Shown one piece after another: positions 1 through 12,062 of a stretch of DNA of 64,000 nt. The stretch comes from Isoetes taiwanensis. Lineage: Eukaryota > Streptophyta > Lycopodiopsida > Isoetales > Isoetaceae. Numbering within the stretch: position 1 is the first letter of the stretch; each line of letters begins with the position of its first letter. The position numbers and the translations under genes are program-made. The DNA lies in contig JAJEKV010000004.1 in NCBI GenBank assembly GCA_021234155.1, positions 24,965,662-25,029,661 of the forward strand, given 5' to 3'. The notes under the pieces were generated by a model. It had not been told where the DNA came from, did no database searches, and worked only from the letters and a program-made list of their open reading frames with translations.

Positions 1-427
1 GTGGCTTGCAAGTTGAGGGAGTGTAAGGTTGGAATCCTCGTGGGGGATTGTTGAGATTGCCAAACCTATTAATTGTGGAAGAATCGAGAGAGGAATGAGA
101 GGGAGTGGGAGATGAAATTGAGGGAGAGGGCGGAAGAGATTGCAAAGGGCATAAAAGATCAACTTGAGGAGGTTGTGACAGGGGATATAACCAGCAAAAA
201 CCAATTGGCGAGGAAAGGGGGCGAGATTTAAGGAGGCCAGCAAAAGCCCTTTCTCGACGATGGACGTTCATGTGACCACCAAGAGCTTGAGCAGTCTTAA
301 ACTCGCGATTACAAAAGCTACATGAGTAAGAACGAGGCGGCCAATGAGAGCTACAACTAGTAGCATCATCTGCAAAGGCTCGAGCTTGATCATGAGGGTA
401 AGGGCGCCATAGATGCTTTTGCTCCAT
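1..427 (-). CDS. SUPERMAN-like single C2H2 zinc-finger transcription factor, 3' part outside window
   Basis: An ATG at 427 opens a frame that stays open for 142 codons to the window edge. It was missed by length-filtered ORF calling because no stop is present. Residues 29-35 read WPPRSYS and are followed by one C2H2 finger, C36-x2-C39-x12-H52-x3-H56, containing the plant-specific QALGGH helix (47-52) and then a basic RRER. This is the signature of the SUPERMAN/RABBIT EARS class of nuclear DNA-binding proteins, which usually act as developmental repressors. Beyond residue 65 the protein is rich in Pro and Ser, as in this family. The C-terminal EAR repression motif expected for the family would lie outside the window. 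No break is seen. The family call is secure; which member it is cannot be decided. Confidence 0.9.
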   Translation of the reverse strand, partial: MEQKHLWRPYPHDQARAFADDATSCSSHWPPRSYSCSFCNREFKTAQALGGHMNVHRRERAFAGLLKSRPLSSPIGFCWLYPLSQPPQVDLLCPLQSLPPSPSISSPTPSHSSLDSSTINRFGNLNNPPRGFQPYTPSTCKP

Positions 428-1597
428 CTTAGGCTAAGCTTGCTCTCATTCTCAACCCAACCTCACACAAATAGCCCAATGCTCATAACACACATTCAGT
501 GCTTTCTCTTTCTAAATTTAGAAATGCCAACCTCATGATGTTAACCTACCTTCCTTCCTTGCTATATTTTACGTTCCCCTGACTTCCAACACTTCACAAG
601 TAGTTTAACAACTTATCTCATGTCTTGTGTCTTCTTGTACTCCTACAAGAAGTCAATATGCTTTAATAGGCGCGTACTAAAAAAATAGCCCCTTTTTCTT
701 CTATATTCTATATGTATGCGGATTCACTTAATAGAACTTAGATTTGGTCAAACAGCAGTTATTAGTTGTCTTTCAAAGCTGGAAACTCAATGACTTATCC
801 ACTGCAAACTATTTAGTACATCTTCATCTCATTCTTATTTTGTACTCGGTGCTATTATCATGATGATATACTATTTTATTGTTTGTAGAAGGTTCATGCA
901 AAAAATGCACGGGCACAAGATGTGCTTTCGACAATATGATCAGTAATGCAAATGGGCAAGCATCATAAATAAATTGTTTGAAACTTGTAAATAAGTTGTC
1001 AATATGACATGATTTTAAATATTCCTATGTTTGAGGGTAGTTCGAAGGTAAAGAGAGTTGACTGAATTCAAAGAAATGAGAAAGAAGAAAGCGGAGAAAA
1101 TGAAATTTTATGCATGTTCAATATGTTTATGTTTAAATCTACCAAATTTTACTTTCTAGAATAAAATTAATAAACTCCGACGTATTTGACTGGGTATTTT
1201 TGGTATAGTTTCCATGCTTATTTCAGAGGTTAAGTTACATGTAATGCTTTTATTTTATTTTTCCTAATAACAAGCAACTTATTGTAACAAAAAAGCTCTT
1301 ATGTGTATTGGGGGTTTTATGTTTCGATGTGTGTGTTCTTTATGTACGTCATATTGGTGCAACTTGTATATTTTTTGGTGCAACTTGTATATGTTGGCCC
1401 ACATGTTGAATTCAGAATTCCATGTTTTCTTTGCTTTAAATGAAGCTAAAAGAGTGTTCTGACTTGCTCACTCTCTTGCTATAGTAGAAAAATGAGTATT
1501 GTGGTTATGAATAGGTGTTTGTTGCTCCATAGATGTTAAAAATTTCTATCCTCTTCTATTTTATTCTATTCTATTCTTTGGTGGCTATGATGTAAAT
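428..1597. other. AT-rich upstream region of the zinc-finger gene; no gene seen
   Basis: This stretch lies 5' of the minus-strand zinc-finger gene and probably holds its 5' UTR and promoter. I see no convincing ORF. Its right end (about 1,525-1,576) reads ...ccatagatgttaaaaa, then cytosine/thymine-rich sequence, then three or four copies of TTCTA. This resembles the 3' end of the LINE family at 19,700-19,760 and may be a very short LINE relic. Confidence 0.4.
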
Positions 1598-1889
1598 ATT
1601 ATTATTTCTTTGCACATGTTGAAACACTCTTAAAGTCTCTCCACAGAGGAAAAATACCGATATGAGGTCTTTCCCACCATGGAGAGGTGGGGATATGACA
1701 AAAATTATTATTTCTTTGCACGTGTTAAAACACTCTGGAAGTATCTCCACATAGGTAAACACCCATATGGGCACCATGGAGAGGTGGGAATGTGACATTA
1801 TTATTTCTTTGCATGCATTGAGACACTCTCTAAGCCCCTCCCCATAAAAAAATGCTCATGTAGTGTCCACCATGGAGAGGTGGGAATGT
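1598..1889. repeat. Three tandem units of about 93-106 bp
   Basis: Units begin at 1,598, 1,704 and 1,797, each with ATTATTATTTCTTTGCA. They share 'gaaacactct', 'ctccaca' and the closing 'caccatggagaggtggga'. The copies differ by substitutions and short indels, so the array is old. No coding function is apparent. Confidence 0.85.
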
Positions 1890-4027
1890 GCCCGGACTAC
1901 AGTATTAGCAACAGAAGAAAATGAGCTACACATAAAATGGAGATACATCGTAGAATATGCATAATGAAGATAGATGCTAGAGCCTATTTGTTGAAGAATA
2001 TCCTTAGCTGCATTAGAGAATATCCTTAGGTACTAAAAGAGTTGAAGTATTGAGTCCGAGGATGTTTCTAAGAAGAATTGAACAGAATTAAATTTGAATG
2101 TCCATGGTGACAAAGCCCTATGAGACCCAATAAGATAGAACAATACACCAAATATTATCATGATTAAAGAAACCCCCACCCTGAAGGGCTTTTGATGAAA
2201 AAACCTTAATAGTAATAAACATATTGCAAAAAAATATTATAGATTACAGACATGATTAGTCGACGCTTATAGTATAGAGGTCTGGATCTCAAACCTATCT
2301 GATCAAGCTCTATCCTGTACATATGGTGATCCACCAGGTGAGGAAGTACCACAGAAAAAGAATGATGCTAAAGTTGCTAAAATGTTCAGCTGCTAGAGAC
2401 CGCCCATCTTCTCCACCTAAATGAGTACTACAAAGGACTTGCTTGACATCTTTTTTAATAGTGGCATGTATTATAGGTATGTCTCTTGGCACTTTGGCCA
2501 TTCTCCATCTTCTTCCTCAAGTACCTGGTGCTGCTAATAAGTAGGTGCATAGAGAATGAAAAGAAAGGTCAAAGACATAGGCAACTAATATATAAGGATT
2601 TCATAATAGAAGCCAAGTTGCAAAAGTGTAACCCAAACCCAAAAGTGATTGTAACATGGTGTAAAAATTGAGTGCTGGTGCCTGAATATGGTCAACAACT
2701 ATAACATGCATAGATTGCTCCTAAAGACCCTCGACATCTTCCCTACTAATATAAGTTTGACATGCTCAATGACTTATCAAGGTAGGTACTATAGGCAACT
2801 TTATAACTTTATACATCCCATAGATCTTGCTCTAATTCATCAAATACCTAAAATCCTTATAATATAAGTTCAAGTATCCAGCTTTGCTAGAGATTGTCAA
2901 CATCTTCTCCACCAAGATAAGTATTATAGAAGATTTCCTCGTCTTCTTCCTCATCAAAGTAAGTATTACACTTATATCTCTTAGCACAAAGAACATAGGG
3001 ACGTAAAACTAGAAAGATTATCAAGTAAGTGAGGACACTAGGAAAGATGGGTCTGCCAAGGACTATCGACAATTATGTCATTATCTCATCAATCTATGTT
3101 TGAATCCGTTTGGAAGGTTGTCAAACTAGCATGCAAGTCTCTGCCGAGGATCATTTAGAGGTTGACATCATCCCCATCTCGACCAAATTATCAAACCTTG
3201 AAAGTGCTCCAAAGTAGAACATTTTTTATAAAACTAAATCCTAAAGAGAGACTTGTTAATAAAGTTAGCCAGTTAACACTAGAATTGTCAAGCGATGGAC
3301 CAAGAATGGTGCATTTGCACTGTTCACTTTAAAATTTATATAAAATCAATGGCTCAAAATTCAACAAAACCCTTCCTATAAGCTCATACATGGCAGTCAT
3401 ATTCCATATAAAAAATACCTAAAAATCATTCTTGAAAGTTATGCTTACGTGAATCCAAGGGGGTCATGCCAAGACTGCCTTATATTTACATAAGGTAAAA
3501 TTGTCTTAATGAAATTATTTTTTTGATTTTTTTTAGTCTTTTCTTATTTTACTATGCGAGTTAGAGAGTACAACATAAAAACTTCACCTCATTTCGAGGT
3601 ACGAGAAGGAAGATAGGGTTCATCAAACATGACAGGGTCAAAACTGTTTTCTGTCTTCTGTGGACCAATAATGGTTCCCAGAAGGCTGTTCTTGAATCAA
3701 ATCTCTAACTTTTGCCAATAAACGAACTTTGGCTTGGAATTTGGAATATAAATAGTAAACAACTTGTTTCATCCAGAAAAATATTTATTGGTCTTGATTT
3801 CTATGTTTTAATTTTTTCATACAATTTCTAATACAATCGACTAATAATTTATGTCTATATTGAAGAAGAAAAAGAAGAATGATTCAAGTTTGTCCTTCAA
3901 AAAATTATCATATAAAAGCTTACAACAATATGAGACAAATGCAAAAAAAAACAAGGTGCTGCGCACGGAGGGTTGCCCTCCGTGACCCGAGAGTGAAATG
4001 GCTTAAATCACACTTCAAAGTCATGTT
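1890..4027. other. AT-rich intergenic region; nothing recognised
   Basis: Only short ORFs without recognisable domains occur on either strand. I found no tRNA, LTR, TIR or tandem array here. Confidence 0.5.
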
Positions 4028-4113
4028 TTCGAGCGTATACTGACATATACTTGGAATATGCCACAAATCCACATGGATGAGGGTTTTCCCCTTAGGGGTA
4101 ACCCAAAAAACTA
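4028..4113. repeat. Dispersed repeat, copy A
   Basis: It matches 12,418-12,512 in order: cgagc[g/a]tat, catatac[t/c]tgga, cacat, then a GC hairpin (ggg-ttt-cccc / gggg-aaccc) followed by an A-run. The shared hairpin with an A-run just downstream suggests the 3' end of a small interspersed element. The stem is weaker here than in copy B. Confidence 0.55.
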
Positions 4114-6934
4114 GACTCAAACATACCAGTGGAATGCTATTTCCATGCCTAATTCATAATTCATAAGGCAAGGCATTCAAATACGCTAATAACTCACAAA
4201 TTGAATGTTGCAAATAGAAAAAAGAAACACAATCCATTGGTTCCATTCAAACCTTGAACATATCGAGAGATGAGAAGCAAGAATGATGATTTCGTTGGTG
4301 TTTTAGTTTTCTTTATCGGGGCTCAACACATGCACGCACTGTAGCCCGGTTCTCCAAGATTCAAGGAATTCGATTTTTTATTGCTATTTCTAAATTTGAA
4401 ATTGCCTCCAAGATTTCCAACCACCTTTATTGATTTTAGTACTAAATTGGGGGACAAAAGGGACATCGAAAATGAGACACCCAAGTGTGCAGACATTTGT
4501 TTGGTTCTAAAACTACAAGGTTGAATCCACTGGAGCAAATCTGGAAACCATGTGCAGAACCGCTGCAGATCTCCATGCGCTGGCTGACCACACAACGGGC
4601 ATGCTTCTGTCGCCTAAGAACTAAGTTGTTAACAACTGTAAAACTAGGAGAAAAAAAGATGAGAGCCATTGAAAAAAAATGAACGGCCATGCCCTTTTTA
4701 GAATTCCAAAATTAAACCAGACATGCAATAAGAATTGCAGAACTTTAATTAGGGTCGTTTCCCATGAGGGAAAAACCTGGAGGTTTTTCGAAGGTCAGGT
4801 CACCGGCTTTGGATGTTCCCATGAACGTCAGGTTTTGAGCCTCCTTTTGTCTTCTTGCCAGGCTCTGTTTGTCTTCTTGTAGCTTTCATTTTGTCTTCTT
4901 GTAGGACTGATTCTGTGCTACATACCAAGAAGTGAGGATAAGGTTTGAAATCCATGGAAATGGAGGATATCTTGGCTCCAGTAAACCTCACGAGAACCTT
5001 GGGGTACAGGGTTTAGCCCTCATGGGAAGCTGCCCTTATCAAAATGCCCTTATGAGTTTCATAATTACCAAAATACAGCGCTCATGCCCGATCAGGGTTA
5101 TAATTTTTAAAACAGAAAATCCCTCCCGGGCTTCACGTGGAAACCCTTCCAAATTTCCTATAAACTCGGAAGGGTTTCCAGAATTGAAGCTCGGAAAGGT
5201 TTCCATAAGGAAAAAAAATTAAGAGGGTTTTTCGGTCCACGACACCCATCATTCATAAATACAGGGAATTCAATGGATGCTGCAGATCTGACGAACCATT
5301 TTTGGAAGCAAGAAATTATGTTCTTAGTTTCTTAGTTTGTATGTTTGTTCTCTTGGTGATTGGTGATGCAGAGCATACAATCCGGGGGAGTCTCCAGGTA
5401 AAGAAAGTAACGTATGGGAATACACAATGCATGAAAATGAATACTATGCAAGGTGCCCACATTTTAAAATTGTATTTGCCTCTGCTTCTCACATGCTCAC
5501 ACAACAGCAAACACGTTTCACACTCACACAACAGCAAGCATGCCTCAATTTAGGGGCCGTGAGCCTGCCCAAGCTAATAAATTAGAGAAATCAAATGAAG
5601 AAATTAATAGAGCTCACTGAGACACAATTGCAAGTATGCAAGGTCCATATATCACAATGCCAATAGCACATAATCGCTATTGCAAATATCGATGCACTTA
5701 TATTACAATCCATATTTGCTGCCATGCTATGGCAGCATAGAAGAGCAAGATTCACTTTGATTCACTTATGCTTGCATATTGATTTGAGCATAGATACACA
5801 AACACCATTGATGTGAAGAGAACACACCCCTGAAGATTATGAAGTAGACACTTGAAGACCAAGGTTAAGACATTCATGAAAGATCACACAAGCATGCTAG
5901 GAAAGGTGATTCAAGGAAAGCAACTTTGAAGTTTGGAAGACCCCTTGAGTGTTCATGGTATGTGACATTTCTATTGAGTTCTTGGCATGGCTATCTCTTA
6001 TGATCCTCATCTCAAGCCTTCCATCCCCTTTTTCATGAAAAAATTCCCACATGAGCTCAAATTCCATGCCTAGCTTCCATTTCCTATAGCAAATTGGCTT
6101 AGGGAATTTTTTCTATTCAAAACTTCTCTGTGGACGTTAAAAATCTTCTTCTTCTTCTTTCATATATCATTCACGCCTCACACACCCATCACACCATCAC
6201 CATCTTGTAAAAGCAAAACATTTAACTTGATTTGGCCACATCCATGGTCTAGGGTCAAATTCTCTCACTAGAAGTCAAAATGGAGAGAGAAAGTGCAAAA
6301 TTCCTAAGGGAAGCAACAAAAGTCAAAGATTTGCCTAAAGTGTGCAATTTATATGCACTAGCATCAAATTAACCCATGTCATCACTTGAAAATGGCCAAG
6401 TCATCATACACATCATCAACATTGCCATGTCACACCACACGCATGTCACCCCCATTGAAAATTCCATTCCCCTCAAGGTTCTTCAAAGTAAGTTGTTTAG
6501 ATCATTAAGGGGACATGTTGTCTTGCCACATCATCATCAACAATTCCACATCACCACCCACGTGTCATACTCATCACCTCCACCTCATCATATGTTTTGA
6601 CTAGAAAAAATATACCTTTCCAACTTGTTTGACACCTCATTACCTCTCTTTGCCATGTCATCATCATCTTGCCAACTCACCTTGCCTATTTGCCACCTCA
6701 CCATCTCCACACCCCTTTTTGAGCCAAAAGTAAAAAAAACCAGTTTTGCAAAAAAGATTCTTTCATGGTATAAAGCATCAAAAAGATTCTTTTTGCAAAA
6801 AAGAATTTTCAAAAAGGGGCTCATTTAGACCTTCATTTTAGGTTTCTTGGGAAACGTGCCTGACTCCATTAACAAAAAAAAAAATCCTATCTACTCCCCC
6901 CTTGGCCTAGATTCCCCCGTCCAATCACCCCTGC
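4114..6934. other. Intergenic region; no gene recognised
   Basis: Short ORFs occur on both strands but show no family motif. The 5,302-5,553 frame has a hydrophobic stretch but begins with TTG and has no homologous feature I can name. The part from 6,370 to 6,720 is enriched in CAT and CCA triplets, which produces His/Ser-rich meaningless frames. Confidence 0.5.
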
Positions 6935-7035
6935 CACGTGGTACACCCGGGCGTGTGGGGTGGTAACGGACCGAATCCCACGTGGGCATAGCACGTTAGT
7001 TAATAACAGTTATGGTGCCCAACGTTGTTGGGCAC
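6935..7035. promoter_or_regulatory. Paired CACGTG G-boxes followed by a short hairpin
   Basis: CACGTG occurs at 6,935-6,940 (gCCACGTGg) and 6,979-6,984 (cCCACGTGg), 44 bp apart, in a GC-rich island between AT-rich flanks. A perfect 9-bp inverted repeat (GTGCCCAAC/GTTGGGCAC, 3-nt loop) follows at 7,015-7,035. G-boxes bind plant bZIP and bHLH factors. No downstream gene is recognised, so a promoter role is only a suggestion. The U3 regions of element 1 also carry paired CACGTG, so this could be an LTR relic. Confidence 0.25.
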
Positions 7036-9065
7036 AATTTGAGAACCTGTTGCCTCTAGTTGTTTCTTCAACCGAGCTTCCTGTGCTTATCTCTGGCCAA
7101 CATGTTTGAAAAAGGTCATGCCATATTGTAATGTGGAACATATGGTGATTAACATTTATAAAGTGGTAACTTGTTTGCATTTTCTCAATATAGACGTCAT
7201 CATTATTAGAAGCTTTGTATTGTTTTTGCTTTATTGTTTTTTTTTTTGTAAATTGTTTGTTTGTAAGTTAAGTGTATATTGTTTATTTATAAGTTGAGAG
7301 TCTCTAATATACATCCCCATTAAAGATTGTGCATTTGGTTATGAATTTTACTGCCTGGTCTTCTTTGTCGAAGGTCTATATTGCACAATCAATTAATTAC
7401 ATTATAATTTATGTATTGTAGTCGTATATGCCATATCCGCTCTCCAAATCTACAATTACCAAAAAGTGTATTCTTGCATTGCGTTTACATAAGGGAGCTA
7501 CCAAGTCCAAAATGAAGTATTGAGCTCGAAAAACGTTGAGGTTTCTGTTGAGGTTTCTGTCCAAAATGAAGTATTGAGCTCGAAAAACGTTGAGGTTTCT
7601 TCCTCTCAAGGGCCTATGTTGAGGACCTGAAAAAAGAGAGACATGACTGTGAGAAGCATTTAATACTTGGAATTTTGTCCATTGAGTTGAGTTGAAGGGT
7701 TTTGGGAGAAATTATATATGGATGTATGTATGTAGTTGCTCATTTTAGCCATCAGATAAACATCAGATTATGTTTTGACCAATAATCAGAGAAAAGAGTA
7801 ATATAAAACCTCACGACATTAAGTTCAATGCTTTGCTTGCCATTTTTCCAAGATGCATGACCCACCTCTTCAGCATAGATAAGGCCAAATATGTTGTGAT
7901 ACTTTGAAAAAATCCTTTATATGAGCCAGGTCTTAACCAAAAACGTAAGTGATTCAATAAAAAAGACTGGCTGCACTTACAGAACTAAAGAGTAGCTGGC
8001 CAAGTTCTTTTGAGAATCATATTATTCTCAATCTTATGTAGAAAGCAAAATTCCTCGGGATAAGGGTTGTATAATATAAAAACCACCTTAGAATGGGTCA
8101 TCAATGTGCCTTTGGAAATATGGTTTAGATAAAGCATTTACCTACCGAGGGGAATTGAACCCCCTGCCACCAATGGCCCAAACACATGATGCTCAAAATT
8201 AACCCAGAACAGATTTCGTAGAAGTTAAAATAATACCTTGTATAGTCAGGATTGCACCTCGCCATGGACATTTTATCTAATAGACTGTTGATGTTAAGTT
8301 TTCCCTCTCAAATGACAACACATTTAGACAACCTTGTTGTTTGTCTCTGCCTCTTATAAGATGCAAGTGTGCTAAATAACGCGTTTGCAGTTCTTACTCA
8401 CCGAGACAACTTGTCTTACGCTTCATAAAGATCTTAGTCCCTCGTTTTCGCATAGCAATGTAAATATCTTTCTAACAACACAAAGCATTACTCTAACAAA
8501 AGGAAAGCAAAACGAAAAAGAAAAGAAAAAAGCAAACATATCTGGGACTTCTCAATAAATGAATACAATAGTTTAGCCGCTTCATCCGATTTAAATAAAC
8601 AAGATTTAGATACCGGTGGAGCATTCTTTGGATTAGCAGATCATTGCCTACAAAATCCATCCAAATATGAATCATCAAAGCCTTGGGTGAATGACCGATA
8701 GACAACTGCTTGGCAGCAGCAAAGACCATTGGAGAAAACCACAATTACATGACCGTGTTAACTGGACCGCACACAACGGCAAAATCATATCGCCCTTTAC
8801 AGAAAACCTTTCCTTTAGAGTAGACAAAGACATTCTTTCTTGGCCTTTGAATTTGAAATGAATAAGCGAGAAAGACTCAACAAAAGAACAAAACTTTCTT
8901 GTAAAGCATTTCATTCACGTGTAGAGATCGTGATCGCTCAAAGCAAAGAAATCATGATTTCGAATAATGATGGACAAATGCATCTCGCACCCAAAGACCA
9001 TCTTTGCATCATTGCATCCATCCTAATCCGCCACTTCATAAAATATATTTTCAGTCTCCTGCAAC
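7036..9065. other. Intergenic region with one local duplication
   Basis: A 54-bp unit at 7,507-7,560 is repeated for 40 bp at 7,561-7,600 (ccaaaatgaagtattgagct...). From about 8,490 to 9,065 the minus strand is downstream of the PPR pseudogene and may be its decayed C-terminus or 3' UTR. No other gene is recognised. Confidence 0.45.
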
Positions 9066-9299
9066 TTATTCATTGACAACATAACGCCCCCAAATGGCCC
9101 AAAAGTATTCCTTCATCTTGTCAAGGAGACCAGTGCGGCTGCATGCTGTAAAAACGGATAGAAATGTGGAGTTATCTGCTTTAAAAAGTTCTATTTGCAT
9201 TTTAACAAACACACCAAACACCTGCTTGCTGTCCCCTTGAAGTGCATATCCTGCTATCAAGGCATTCCATGCCATTAAGTCCCGCCCACTTTATTGGCT

Positions 9300-10640
9300 C
9301 CCGAAATTGAGTCAAACTGCCAAGCGGGTTCGCCCAAGCGAACCCCGAAAATTCGCCGAGGCGAACCCGCCGGATTCGCCCAGGCGAACCCGCTGGGGAC
9401 GTGGCATCAAGGTTCGCGGGCGCAATCGCCTGCGTGGCATTGCTGCCGGGTTCGCTTGGGCGAACCCAAACCCCGGTTAAGTGTCAGGCGTCAGCGGGGG
9501 CGGATCGATGCGCAAGTGGGCGCCGACGGTGCGGTACCAGAACTCCACCGGTTTCGCTGGCGAACCCCAGTCAGATCAGCGTGACAAGTCGGTGGCGGAG
9601 TGCGCAGGCGGTCGACGCATCGCGTAAGGGGCCCTTCCCGGGTTAAACTTGGCGAACCCAAAAGCGTGGCAGGGGGCAGAAAATGGATTTCATCATATTT
9701 CGTTTTGAAAAAATCTCCCTACTTCCGAAGATTCTCCTATTAAACGCCTCGCCGGACTTGATCCTGCGAAAATTTCCCCTGATCTTTCCCTTTTTACTCC
9801 CCCTTCTAAGCACGAAATCTTCGGTTTTGGGTCCAATTTCTTCCAAAATGGTTCCTCCGCTCCTCCTTGCTTCTCCGCTCCTGTGGCATTGAAAGGTAGG
9901 AATTCTTTTCCGTTTCGTTTCTGGGTTTTTTCCTATCCAAATTTGTTTGTTTGAATCCAGTCCTCTTTATGATCAATTGATGATTTTTTTCCTGTTTCTC
10001 CTGCAGATTTTGCAAAGTTTGGGCTTAATCTGCTCCCCAGATCGCAGCCCGAGCCCAATTTTGGATGCGAGAAGGTTCGAAACTGCAGCAAATCGTTGTT
10101 CCATGACTTCCCTGCCATGTCCATGTCTGGCGAAATGATGCTTCATCATTCTAATGCTGCGAATTTGATGTGGGTAATCAAACCCGGCTCCGAAAACACA
10201 GACCAGAAAAATATGATGAATATGATGATGAATCCTTCTGCCGGATCATGGGTTTCTGCCATGCCCAATTCCGCTGCCGATCCAGATCAACCATCTCCGA
10301 TCAAATTTATCGATTTTCTGGGCGTCGGGGCTTCCTGATCCTTGCAGAAAACCTTCAAAAAATTCATCAAATGTGCCGGTTTGATTGGATTCTCTGATCT
10401 AATACAGAACCCAGCCGGTGGGTTCGCTTGAGCGAACCCGGCAGGGGGAAATAAATGCCCCTGCGTTTGCCAGTTCGCACGGTTGGCTTAACCCTGGTTC
10501 GGGTTCGCTTGGGCGAATCCGGTGGGTAGTGCCACCGCAACGCCATGTCAACATGGCGAGTTCGCTTGGGCGAATCCCTGGGGTTCGCCTGGGCGAATTT
10601 CCTGGGTTCGCTCGGGCGAACCCGGCTGGCTCCCGAACTC
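9300..10640. repeat. Arrays of GGGTTCGC-NNNN-GCGAACCC palindromes in both TIRs
   Basis: Examples are 9,326-9,345, 9,448-9,467, 10,420-10,439, 10,501-10,520 and 10,604-10,623, with at least four more degenerate copies. Each is an 8-bp inverted repeat with a 4-nt loop (CCAA, TTGG, TTGA, TCGG). They lie only in the two terminal parts of the transposon, not in its central captured segment. Confidence 0.85.
9709..10338 (+). pseudogene. Captured two-exon gene fragment inside the Pack-MULE
   Basis: An open frame from 9,709 to 9,895 ends at a GT donor (AAAG/GTAGG). A 111-bp T-rich intron (9,896-10,006) ends in TTTCTCCTGCAG. The frame continues in matching phase from 10,007 to a TGA at 10,336-10,338. 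The two exons together give about 170 residues rich in Ser, Pro, Asn and Met. The C-terminus reads FIDFLGVGAS, which slightly resembles the (T)RDFLG motif of INDETERMINATE-domain proteins, but there is no zinc finger to confirm this. The frame begins after a stop, without a start codon, as expected for a captured fragment. Intron structure is clear; identity is unknown. Confidence 0.5.
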
Positions 10641-12062
10641 AATTTCGGGGGCCGATCAAAGCACCGATTAAGTCCCTTCTGCTTATTGAATTGAATATCC
10701 GCTCAGCATCAAACATGCAACCACATTTCCCATAAAAAATAATCAAGCAGTTAGATAAAACCATATTGGTTTGAAGTCCAGCCACAAGCCTTCACCACAG
10801 CAACATAGGTTAACGCATCTGGCTCAAAACCTTCTTCTTGCAGGCACGCAGATAATTGCATGGCCAATTCTCCCTCTCCACTCTCGACATATCCAAATAT
10901 CAGAGCATTCCATGACACAATGTCATGATACAGCATTCTGTCAAAAAGCCGACGGGCATGAATCATGCTCCCACATTTGGCATACATATCTACAAGGGTG
11001 CTTCCCACATAGATGATTAACTTGCACCCACGCTTTTCAAGTTGGGAATGAATAGCTAGACAATTCTCAAGAGGCATTACTTTACTCCAATATATATCCA
11101 TTTTTGTGGCCATTTCTTTTGATGTGCAACTAGCACAAGCCTTCATTGTTGCAATATAAGTGAAGGAATCAGGCATATAACCCTCATCTTGCATGTGCAT
11201 AAATAACTGCAGGGCTAGTTCACCCTCCGCAGTTTCTGTAAATCCAAATATCAAAGTGTTCCATGCCACTAAAGTGCGATGTGGCATCTTGCAAAATATA
11301 TAAAAAGCATGTATCATACTCCTGCATTTGGCGTACGTGCTAACAAGCGTGTTTGCTACAAAAGAATCCAGCTCAAGTCTGTTCTTTGCAAGTTGGGAAT
11401 GGATAGCTATAACCTTCTCAAGATAGCCCAATCTCCAAAGTCTTCCCTCTTCTTTTTCACTCTCTACCTTTGCTGCACAACTAACACATGCCTTCAGTGC
11501 AGCAACGTAACATCTACCATTTGGTTTAATACCTTTATCTTGCATGAGAACAAATAAGTGCAGCAAATACCTGATGAGCCTGCACTATGCTGCCACATTT
11601 GGCATAGACATCTACCAAAGTGCTTGAGACAAAAACATTCAACTCATATTTGCTCTTAGAGAACTGAGAATGGATACTGATAACTTTCTCCAGGCTCATT
11701 ATCTTCACAAGCTTCTTCTGACCATACTTATTATCTCCTTTTACTGCACCAACAGCACATGCTTTGAGTGCAGCAACATAAGTCTGTGCATTTGGAGTAA
11801 AACCTTCATCTTGCATACTTGCAAATAATTGTAGAGCAAGCTCGTCCTCTCCTCTTTCAACATATCCAAACTGTAACTGCTCCATGCTTGAATCAAAAGC
11901 CCAAAATGTAGAAATATCTATATGCACATATGCAAAGCGGAGCTTTTCTTGAAGATTGGTATATCCAGAGTATGAGCAAATCTCCATAAATATAGACCAA
12001 CACACATTATACAGATCATTGCAATGTTGTAGCAGCTGCAAACTTGACATCGTAAATGCCAT

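Larger units (their letters stand above)
9284..10666. mobile_element. Mutator-like (Pack-MULE type) non-autonomous transposon in the PPR gene
   Basis: The 1,383-bp element is flanked by ATTAAGTCCC at 9,274-9,283 and 10,667-10,676. This is a 10-bp match; Mutator elements usually duplicate 9 bp. Its ends are long inverted repeats: CCCGAAATTGAGT near the left end returns as ACTCAATTTCGGG near the right end. The similarity continues for about 200 bp through arrays of small palindromes. No transposase is encoded. The centre (about 9,700-10,340) looks like captured host gene sequence with an intron. The target-site and reading-frame evidence for insertion is strong; the superfamily call rests on TSD length and long TIRs. 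Confidence 0.8.
9066..12062 (-). pseudogene. Plant PPR protein gene, frameshifted and split by a transposon
   Basis: PPR proteins bind organellar RNA through tandem helical repeats. Three minus-strand blocks (12,062-11,535; 11,566-10,751; 9,283-9,066) encode repeated units of the plant P-L-S type, with motifs such as VSWNALIFGYVESG, ELALQLF.. MQ.EG, TYVA..KACA, IHSQ and VDVYAKCGS. A frame change joins the first two blocks near 11,550. The second and third are separated by the transposon at 9,284-10,666. Removing that element with one copy of its target repeat brings ...RRDL and MAWNALIAGY into one frame, so the gene was contiguous before insertion. The C-terminal block decays after ACSRTGLLDK. 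No organellar targeting peptide or DYW domain can be seen. The family is certain; the gene is almost surely non-functional. Confidence 0.85.

Noticed and set aside
5302-5553. Possible small secreted protein
   Set aside because: The frame begins at TTG, the hydrophobic stretch is weak, and composition matches the surrounding noncoding DNA.
8140-8180. tRNA-like T-arm (GGGG-TTCAATT-CCCC on minus strand)
   Set aside because: No matching anticodon arm, D-arm or acceptor stem could be built around it.
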